Translations under genes and position numbers: made by a program | Source: Cantharellus purpuraceus | Lineage: Eukaryota; Basidiomycota; Agaricomycetes; Cantharellales; Hydnaceae | Assembly: GCA_025174535.1 (NCBI GenBank) | Contig: JALBUN010000001.1 | Coordinates: 3,410,001 to 3,474,000 of the forward strand | Direction of reading: 5' to 3' | DNA: 64,000 bases | In this document: in pieces, positions 56,831-64,000 of the stretch | Numbering within the stretch: position 1 is the first letter of the stretch | Layout of the letters: every line of letters starts with the position of its first letter | Notes under the pieces: model-generated | The model's database searches: none | What the model was told of the DNA's origin: nothing | What the model saw: the letters and a program-made list of their open reading frames with translations, nothing else

Positions 56831-57817
56831 TTAGAGTTTGCTTCTCGCCTGAATCTTCGCTGTGATGCTAGGAGCACTCGCTGCCATCCCACTACCTCGC
56901 GGAGGTTGACCAGCTGTTCTGCCTGCATCGACAGGTAGAACTACACCGGTGATCCACCTGGCTTCGTCACTGGCCAGAAACACCACCGCGTTACCGACAT
57001 CCCAGCCATAACCTTCAATCCTTAGAGGTGCGAGATTCTTCCGAATTGTACGTATCGCCTGTGACATGCCTTCGCCTACGACCATAGGTGTGAATACCGT
57101 GCCTGGGGCTACTGAATTGACTCGGATACCAGATGGTCCATGGTGCGCCGCCATCGCTCGCGTCAGGCTGATGATGGCTCCTTTGGAGGTAGGATACAGC
57201 AGAGACGGTACGCCTGCAAGAGGTGCAAAGGGTATAACCAGTTTCACCACAGAACAAGAGATAAATGTTATCTGCTCACCCCCTTGCATGCCAGCAACGG
57301 ACGACATGTTCACAATAGCTTTTCCGGTTCCTCGACTAATATCGCTGGGTCTGGTTCTGAGCATCTCTGGTATGGCGTATTTTGCCATTAACACCATGCC
57401 CAAAACATTGATGTCCATCCCTCTCCGCCACTCCTCGACCTCAACCTCGACGGCGGTTCCATCCGCGCCTCCAATCCCAACATTGTTCACCAATATGTCT
57501 AATCGACCCCACTTTTCAATCGTGGCCTTCACGACCGCTTCGCAATCCCATGGGCTTGTGACATCAGCACGAATAGCCAGTGTACGGTTTAGACCATGAC
57601 TGAGGTCTGATGCAGCTGATTCGATCAACTCCTGCGTGCGCTGTGCCCAAGCTAGGTTTCTGTCAACCAAGACAACGAATGCACCTGCTCGGGCCAGGAG
57701 GATAGATGCAGCGCGGCCATTACCTATAATGTCTGGATTATTTGGACTGTCGCGACTGCCTGCACCCGCAACGATGGCGACGCGGTCTAGAAGTCGATTG
57801 GTCCTTTCTGTATTCAT
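56831..57817 (-). CDS. Classical short-chain dehydrogenase with C-terminal SKL
   Basis: VAIVAGAGSRDSPNNPDIIGNGRAAS is an expanded form of the TGxxxGIG cofactor loop. RADVTSPWDC, ILVNNVGIGG, NMSSVAGMQGG and YPTSKGAIISLTRAMAAHHG supply the NNxG motif and the Ser-Tyr-Lys catalytic set. IRVNSVAPGTVFTPM and FLASDEARWITGVVLPVDAG are typical of 3-oxoacyl-ACP-reductase-like members. A 66-nt intron (57279-57214) interrupts the stretch before the active-site Tyr. It is a multiple of three and has no stop, so both forms stay open; the spliced form (306 residues) fits the family. The chain ends ARSKL. SKL is the canonical PTS1 signal, so import into peroxisomes is predicted. The substrate is unknown. Confidence 0.9.
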   Translation of the reverse strand: MNTERTNRLLDRVAIVAGAGSRDSPNNPDIIGNGRAASILLARAGAFVVLVDRNLAWAQRTQELIESAASDLSHGLNRTLAIRADVTSPWDCEAVVKATIEKWGRLDILVNNVGIGGADGTAVEVEVEEWRRGMDINVLGMVLMAKYAIPEMLRTRPSDISRGTGKAIVNMSSVAGMQGGEQITFISCSVVKLVIPFAPLAGVPSLLYPTSKGAIISLTRAMAAHHGPSGIRVNSVAPGTVFTPMVVGEGMSQAIRTIRKNLAPLRIEGYGWDVGNAVVFLASDEARWITGVVLPVDAGRTAGQPPRGSGMAASAPSITAKIQARSKL

Positions 57818-58235
57818 AGAAAATGTTGTCGTTTCAATTTATTCGTAAGAGGACGAAAGTCGTTTTGAATGCTACAGGTCTCATCTTGTCGTGCCACTGT
57901 GACCTTGCTGGGTTTATCTGCGGTTTGGTCCATAATTCTCACGCTGTACCGGCCATCTATGGCGATACCTTTTACTCCACCCGGGGGGCACTACGCGGGG
58001 TACAAAATTTAAAAAAACATGTACGATTGCTGCCAATAACAACGTTGCACAAGTACTGCTTACAAATTCAGAGCTCTCTTTTAAAATAGAGCTCTATGGA
58101 GCTGGAGAGCCTTTAAAAATGGCAAGAGTCACTTTTCCGGGTCATCCCCAGCGTTGGGTTGAAGTCCGACCCGTTCAATTGCCCTTGATACCTTCAGAAA
58201 TGAGTTCAATCGCTTTGATTTTCTCTAGGTAAGTG

Positions 58236-58470
58236 TCAAGGGAGACGTGTCCTGGGTACTATAATGCTACTGACCTTGAGTAGATCGGCGAGTATGCGGG
58301 CGAGGTTTTGATTTAGTAGAGAGGGGTCGATTCTTGACATTTGGGGGAACCATAGGCCTCTATATTGAGGGCACGCCTGTCTTTCAGACAGAATGGCATA
58401 GTCAGTCTCCCAGCGTTTACAAATACCCTCCACTACACGCACGGAGACGCGATCATAGCCTTGGACAGTT
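58236..58470 (-). pseudogene. Possible LINE C-terminal fragment
   Basis: The minus-strand frame reads KRWETDYAILSERQACPQYR then WFPQMSRIDPSLLNQNLARI. This resembles the segment just before LRTGH in Tad-like LINEs, compared with WQKSPRYVKISKLTPP in the copy at 43.6 kb. It follows an SDR relic as the LINE at 42-45 kb does. Similarity is short and weak. Confidence 0.35.
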
Positions 58471-58489
58471 AACTTGTCGAGAGGTGGAA

Positions 58490-58760
58490 TCATGACACCA
58501 CTATGGCAAACTGGATCAGCATATCCTATATGACGAGGCAACTAGTGCACTCAATGCACGCATTATTGAACAGGACATCCAGCCTCTCCTCAAGAACTTT
58601 TTCGCAGCTGTCTTGACTCTCTGAAAATCTGCCAGGTCCAAATGCAGCAAAATCGGCTGCTTTCCCCCGGTCTCATCCTTCAGACGCTTTACTGCCTCTT
58701 CACACCGTGCAGCTAGGTATGCTCTGGCGTTCTTGAGGAGCAAGGTCTTCACCCCCCAGT
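58490..58760 (-). pseudogene. SDR relic related to the copy at 42.4 kb
   Basis: Minus-strand frames give KTLLLKNARAYLAAR, CEEAVKRLKDETGG, PILLHLDLADFQRVKTAAKK and, after a frame break, PPLDKLTVQGYD. At DNA level the stretch 58705-58640 is close to 42457-42530, closer than either is to the intact SDR by eye. The Rossmann start and the catalytic YxxxK part are missing. Confidence 0.75.
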
Positions 58761-58818
58761 CACAATGATAACTTAAAGCATGCGTCCACGTTATCCCCAA
58801 GTCAAAAGTGAAGTACAA

Positions 58819-60794
58819 CAGACTTTCTCATAACTGCATAACACCGGAGCGGCTGTTGGGCTATGCAATATGAGACATATGCAGTGCAGCACTTGACGGT
58901 GTCTTACCACGTCCCATGGTCGTTCCAGCCCATGGCAATATGAGAAAGTCTACCGTAATGTCAAACGGAGGGTTGTACCCTCCAGGTCAGATCAGGGATA
59001 TCCCTCTCAGGAACAAACCTGGAGTTGGGTGGGAACTGCTGGGATAATGAGGAGGTGGGGGTAATCCAACCAAGAAACTTGCTCATGACTTCACTAAACT
59101 TCACTGAATGACGGCGTGACAGACTGCTATGCACGAAGAGGAAGGGAAGGCGCTGGATTCGTCAACTTAAAGAATATTCTCACTGTTTATTATATATTAT
59201 ACCTTGCACGGGAAGGGCGAATTTAAAACCCGCTACATATGGACTGGGATAGGCCTTGGTAGAGGGCCCTCCCCCCCCGGTGGCCCCGTCTCCGTCCGAG
59301 TCCGGGCTGGAAGGGCTGGAAGGGCTCAAATTTTCCATCAGGCCGAGCATAGGCACGTTACAGCTCATGAACTCGGTTGCCACATAGATCCTAACGGGAT
59401 GGTGACAGAACCGCTATACATCCAGGAGAACTACCCTGGTTTCTGATTGTGGGCATGACTGCAAGGTGTTATGAGGTTATTTCAGTATCAACTTTGCTAT
59501 TGGCCCAAGGGTGCAAATATCAATGCTATATACCCTAAGGTGAGTTTGGAACGATCCTTGTTTTGGTACCCCATTGCAGCGTAGGAGTCCTTAAGCGTCT
59601 TAATGCTGGAATTGGTAGCCCAGGTACCAGTGTTCAATAATAGCAAGAGCCCAAATATGCTGAGTTACCCGGGCCTGCAGTCTAATGCATCTTAGCATTG
59701 GAGCTACTGGCAATAACATAATCGAATAATTTATTTCAACGTCTGTCACTTTAGGCTTAAACATGTTTCGTGAATGGTAGAGAGAAAGACTGGAGGTGTA
59801 GAGCTGTTTCAACTCACTGGGTATTAGTCTATATAGTCTGACCCTCTTCCCGCTTCCGTCCGCAATAAATATCGAGATGAAAGTTCCAAGCACAGAAAAT
59901 TCAAAGATAGAATGATGGTGATGGGAGGAGTGCATGTCGTGTTGTTCGTTTGCGATGCTGTCCTCATACTACAGTTCATTGCGAAGAGGCATCGTGACGA
60001 GACTCGAGAGATGACATGCAACAGACCGTGCATGTGGCCTGTGTAACATTTGCACCTTGATCAGAAGTCGGTGCGAAGCCAAGCACGCAGGACAGGCAGG
60101 CAATAGGAACATCACTCGCCCATTTTTACCTCTGGGCGGGCTTAGCAGAGGAATGGACTCCTGGATTGATGTTATCAAAGTGATCCATTGTGACCTGCAT
60201 CATGCTAGTGGGGCAAAAACTCCAGCATCTGCAGACTAGCAAGCGATCATGATGCGAGTGGAGACTAGTAGTTATATTAAGTCAATGTGTTCGGATGGAA
60301 GCTCAAATGGGGACGGACTAATTGGGAGAAAGAGCGGAGAAAGAAAATCTGGGAAGTGCATGTTGATCGGCCTTTAAGATGAAGGCAGCGGATTGTAACG
60401 TGGCTCACAACATGAAGCTCTAGCTTCTGGATTATGACATACTTGACGCTCCGGCTTCTCCAATAAAAATAGTTCACGGCACTATCACTCGCGCGCGAGT
60501 GGCTCATCTACCGTAGAACAGCCACTACAAACGTTTGTGTGCAGGACTGTCCTTCACGGACCGCCATTTCAATTGGTTATTTCGTGAAAAATTTAAAACT
60601 GTGCTGCTGGGAATGCTCCCACTGATCGCCAAAAGAAGTCGCCAAAGCTGTGCAGGAAGCTGGCCAATACCGTTGATCTAAGAATAACGTCTTCGGCATG
60701 ACAGGGCTAAACGAGTGTGATAACAATTTGAATTATGAAACTGCTGTAGGATGCATAAAATGGGATGCGGGGTAAAACGTGGCACCATGGATAA
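58819..60794. other. Intergenic; no gene recognised
   Basis: Scattered short open frames on both strands (for example 59600-59935 and 60277-60507, minus) have no domain. A GGAAGGGCT direct repeat occurs near 59311-59325. No RNA gene was identified. Confidence 0.4.
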
Positions 60795-61760
60795 CTAGTC
60801 GATACGACGGAAACGCATGACAGGCAAGGTAACGAAGCTGTGACAGCCGTCATTCATCAGAATGTGATTTGTGAAACGGGGGAAGGCACGTACGAGGATT
60901 CTTTAGTGATAAGCTGACTGGCGCCAGCGTAATATGCAATGAACGCAGTGATAATCCCGAAGGCACCACCTGCCTTTGTTATCATTAGCTTATTCATGAA
61001 CTGGCCTAAATAAGAACAACATGCGTTAGCACAACAAAAACCCCAAGAACAATTACTGACCAATGGCAAGTAACATGAACGTAAGAGAGAGGAAGCTAAA
61101 GAGACCAATGAACGCCAAATGGGTACGGATCGCGGCCACACTGCAGGGAAACAGTCAAATTGGGCTGACATAACCTTCCATACAGGCACTCACAGGAATA
61201 TGAATGTGACAATGAACCAAGTGATGAGATAGATCCCCAAAGCATCGTGGAGCTGGCTTTCGGCGCCACTTGCGGGGTCGTACGCAGTAAGAATGCCAGA
61301 GCCGGGTATGTAGAGCGCCGCAAACGACAGCCAGAATCCACCGTACGAGGAAAACGCCTGGAAAACAGGATTAGGCACTTGTAAAGATGGAAGGGCGGAG
61401 GGTCTCACAGTAGCACCGAAAGTATTGCCGCAAGCAAACTCCCACTGACCTGCCAAGAGTTGTGCGAGACCGCCAACGCCGAGGGCCATGCCCACGACTA
61501 CGTTAGGAGTGTTAACATGACGAACATTGACGTTGTAAAGAGACAAAATGAGTGTTGTAGACGCAAAAGAGAACAGACCCCTGAGCAAGAGGCAATACAG
61601 TGAGCGTCGCGACACTATCGCATTGGTACAGCAAAGGAGCTCACAGAGGGCCTGGGTTTCCTATAACTCGGAGACCCGTGCCTTGAATTGTTGTTTGACG
61701 CGAGGCAGACGCATCGATGGCAGCACGTTCGAACCCTTTTTCAACGTCGTGTGAGGACAT
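60795..61760 (-). CDS. GPR1/FUN34/YaaH (acetate/ammonia transporter) family protein
   Basis: The start MSSHDVEKGFERAAIDASAS leads to the family signature NPGPL at the first membrane helix. Later segments contain LFSFASTTLILSLYN, NVVVGMALGVGGLAQLLAGQ, WEFACGNTFGATVF-like text with GGFWLSFAALYIPG, DALGIYLITWFIVTFIF, HLAFIGLFSFLSLTFMLLAI and GAFGIITAFIAYYAGASQLI. Six helices are expected and seen. The final exon, after a roughly 70-nt intron, gives SSYFVTLPVMRFRRID and ends at 60795. Yeast Ato1/Ady2 and Aspergillus AcpA import acetate at the plasma membrane, while some members have been linked to ammonia export. Here the exact cargo is unknown. Confidence 0.92.
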
Positions 61761-61798
61761 GTTAGACAGAAGTCAGCGATGGATACAAGAAGATAGTT

Positions 61799-61812
61799 GG
61801 GGGGGGGGGGGG
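61799..61812. repeat. 14-base poly-G run
   Basis: An uninterrupted G run lies 39 bases upstream of the transporter start codon, in its promoter or leader. On the coding strand it is poly-C. Such runs are prone to sequencing error, so its length is uncertain. Confidence 0.7.
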
Positions 61813-62496
61813 ACAGTGGGGCCAATTAGTCCAGTCCTCTGCTTATAACTGCGTTGGTTAATCGCGTGACCCATGGGACTATAAGTCAGCTCGGATAATT
61901 TGGAACAATTCCAATCGTGTCACAGGTTCGGCCAATCTAATGCAGCCAATACTAACTGACGCTCCCTATACAGTCCCTATCCTATTCAGTCGCTTCTTGG
62001 CATTCCTGACATACTCCCTGGCTGAAGTGGCTACAGACCGTGCGTGTGAGGATTTTGAAGCTTAAAGCTCTTGACTCCGGAAGATAGGAATTTGAAATAT
62101 GTGAGATATTCCAATGAGCACTTTGCTTCAGTAATGATTATAGCCGAAAAGCTCGGGCATAAGCAAGCGTGGGAGTTTGACTCCTAGCAAATCGATCTCG
62201 ATCGCTGCTCATTGGCTCACCGATCACAATTGTTTATGATCCAGAAACTATTGCGGCATCAACCCCCAAACAAAGCTCCACCCACGGAGCGCCATAAGAG
62301 CATGATGCCCGTACCCGTGCACAATTGACTTGCGGATGCATACTATGCATTAATCACCAGGGGTTTGGTATTCCCCAGGTTTACTTACAGAAAATCGCAC
62401 AGGTGAAACTTGCGATGTCATGCTATTTATAAATAACAAATATTCTAGCTGCATTTGAGTGTCGCGAGCCCGTACAGTGGGTACAACTCATGATTT
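61813..62496. other. Intergenic; no gene recognised
   Basis: Promoter side of the transporter gene. GCGTGACCCATG at about 61864 is a weak relative of the CACGTGAC motif. Otherwise nothing recognised. Confidence 0.4.
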
Positions 62497-62935
62497 TATG
62501 GAACCAGCTTAAGCTGAAAACTGATACTCCACCATTGTCTCAACCCAGCCCGACGTTAGCCCAAAGTGGAGCAACGGAGCAGGCCTGGACCGGCAGCCTG
62601 TCAGACCGCCGAATGCAAGCCGAATGGCATGGCATCCCTTTGTGCGACTTGCGATGGACAATCATGCATGGCTAGTGTTCATGAAGATTACTTGTGCTCC
62701 TGACCACTACTGCTGTGCCTCCCAAAACCACCTCCCTGGTTGTCAGAATCTTCTGCTCTGTGCTTGAGCACCCTCATCGTTTATGGTAGCTTCACATCGG
62801 CGTGGTGTGAGGTTTGACACTCTTTTTGAACGGAGCTTCAAAGCGGCACGTGGAGCCACTGGAGCTTCACCGGAGCCTTGCGAACGCTCCACTGTAGCTT
62901 TTCCTACGGCTATCTCAGCTTAAGCTGGTTCCATA
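62497..62935. mobile_element. MITE-like element with 21-bp terminal inverted repeats
   Basis: TATGGAACCAGCTTAAGCTG plus A (62497-62517) is the exact reverse complement of 62915-62935. The outermost TA at each end can be read as a TA target duplication, suggesting a Tc1/mariner-type non-autonomous element of about 435 bp. AGTGGAGC (about 62563) and GCTCCACT (about 62887) form a second inverted pair inside. The short internal frame 62490-62675 has no transposase features. Confidence 0.75.
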
Positions 62936-63304
62936 TACGCCCTAATGCCTGGGGAGGTTCACACCCTATACATAGTTAGGTTTGTGCCCAGCTTATGCAT
63001 ACAGCCTATATATTACGGGGTATTATACATTCACGAGCTCACGTGTTGGCCGAGACGGCACTGGTTCGTTCTGCCAGTATTTATGCACTGTGAAACATTA
63101 TGAGCAAGTCAACTGTCCAGATATTTGCATACGAGTAGACTTCGCGTAACGAAGGGTGTCAAAACAAAAACAAAAACAGTTATCATATTCAGATGTACAG
63201 ATACATGTTACACAAACTTGCGGACAAATCCCGTAACATAGCCACATAATAATCAAGAAACACGCTGAGCGAACCATGTTAGCACTATGAGGTATAATAA
63301 AAAA
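62936..63304. other. Intergenic; no gene recognised
   Basis: 3' flank of the minus-strand gene at the window end. GTATAATAAAAAATC near 63293 lies just downstream of its stop codon. No other signal. Confidence 0.4.
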
Positions 63305-64000
63305 TCACTCGCGACGTGGCGAGCGGTCAACGCGAGAAGTGAGCTCAGTGCTATCCTTTGCCCTGAAGAAATGACGAGATGTTGGAGAGTCATCTATGCC
63401 AGTGAAGAATGGCCGATGATCTGTGCCTGGCACGGTTAATGGAGAGTCAAGTGCACGCTGTGAATTAGGGTAAGACCATGTCGAATCTGCCCCTTTGTGA
63501 GGCTTCCGAGTCGGTGAATCATCCGACGGCCAGGGGGAGGTCAAGGGACCAGCACTATCCTCTAATGTCGAGAGTGAGTACGCTAAACTGCGAGTCGACG
63601 AGCCACTCTGGGCAGAGAATTGCGGTGTCTGAGGCAGTGCAGAAGGCGTGGTCCATGATAGAGGGAGGGCTGGGGTCCAGAGAGGTGGGCGACGAGGAGT
63701 AATAGGGACTGGATTTGGAAATTTAAGACCTCGAGAAGGAGTCGACGTTGGATCAAACGGCGCCTGGTCATCTATCCCATACTCATCGTAGAACTTTGGT
63801 GGGGAATATAACCTAGAGTCAGTAGATCGGGAATGATATGGTGTAGACGGTCCGCCCCGAACTGGATCTCCGGGATCTCCCAAAGAATGTGGAAGACGCG
63901 ACCGTCTCGTAGGCGATCGATCACCCTTCCGCTGTGTGATGGGGCTAGGTGGCATGGGTGAAGGTTGTAAAGCGGACTGGTAAAGTGGCTGATCACCAAC
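63305..64000 (-). CDS. 3' part of an unrecognised Ser/Pro/Arg-rich protein
   Basis: The minus-strand frame is open from the window edge to the stop at 63305, ending DRSPRRE. It includes LPHSLGDPGDPVRGGPSTPY, YSPPKFYDEYGIDDQAPFDP and PVPITPRRPPLWTPALPLSW, with many SP and TP pairs and runs of Ser. An internal ATG at 63955 (MPPSPITQRKGDRSPT) could be a start, but the frame stays open upstream, so the gene probably begins outside. There is no catalytic motif. It is likely a disordered, possibly phosphorylated protein. Proline-directed kinase sites are suggested by composition only. Confidence 0.6.
   Translation of the reverse strand, partial: VGDQPLYQSALQPSPMPPSPITQRKGDRSPTRRSRLPHSLGDPGDPVRGGPSTPYHSRSTDSRLYSPPKFYDEYGIDDQAPFDPTSTPSRGLKFPNPVPITPRRPPLWTPALPLSWTTPSALPQTPQFSAQSGSSTRSLAYSLSTLEDSAGPLTSPWPSDDSPTRKPHKGADSTWSYPNSQRALDSPLTVPGTDHRPFFTGIDDSPTSRHFFRAKDSTELTSRVDRSPRRE

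Noticed and set aside
58069..58094. Two AGAGCTCT palindromes 17 bases apart.
   Set aside because: Very short, AT-rich surroundings, no link to a gene or element.
1..64000. CRISPR array, bacterial operon or prophage.
   Set aside because: Genes have spliceosomal introns and eukaryotic families throughout; no regularly spaced repeats of CRISPR type were seen.

Overview
The window is nuclear DNA of a basidiomycete fungus, most likely a mushroom-forming Agaricomycete. Genes are broken by many short introns (about 47-75 nt) with GT-AG ends and CTNAC-like branch sites. The identifiable proteins are eukaryotic housekeeping proteins of fungal type, and the gaps hold chromovirus-type Ty3/gypsy and Tad-like LINE debris. 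All product names come from motifs read by eye, not from database searches.

Layout. 1-2706: inactive chromovirus pol fragment flanked by inverted copies of one sequence. About 2760-3420: LTR-like DNA. 5879-7983 (+): CofD/YvcK-fold protein. 8457-9457 (-): secreted Ala/Ser- and Gly/Asn-rich protein. 10173-11485 (+): Rab7-like GTPase with a very large insertion. From 11925 to 35336 five genes run head to tail on the minus strand: a long coiled-coil protein, DNA topoisomerase II, a GCN20-type ABCF ATPase, an Erf4/Golgin-A7 protein and the Ssn6/Cyc8 TPR corepressor. 35337-39642 is gene-poor and rich in simple repeats. 39643-41153 (+): intact short-chain dehydrogenase (SDR).

41154-47396 is a repeat graveyard. 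A second SDR copy has been split by a LINE, and several hairpin-forming sequences occur. 47397-52299 (+): intron-dense P-type cation ATPase of the Na/K (P2C) type. 52668-56632 is a compact group: an SMN homologue (-), a Brr6/Brl1 nuclear-envelope protein (-) and mitochondrial ClpP (+), the last two sharing an 81-bp divergent promoter. 56831-57817 (-): SDR ending in the peroxisomal signal SKL. 58.2-58.8 kb: another SDR/LINE relic. 60795-61760 (-): GPR1/FUN34/YaaH acetate-transporter family protein. 62497-62935: a MITE-like element. 63305-64000 (-): the 3' part of an unrecognised Ser/Pro-rich gene that runs off the window.

There is no metabolic gene cluster. The housekeeping genes are independent units, several with a CACGTG element close to the start. 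The points most worth following up are the Rab7-like protein with the insertion, a GC-AG intron inside the TGES motif of the ATPase, a foldback MITE inside a GCN20 intron, the SDR copies torn apart by a LINE, a 28-bp perfect inverted repeat at 45.2 kb, and the orphan eukaryotic CofD-like gene.
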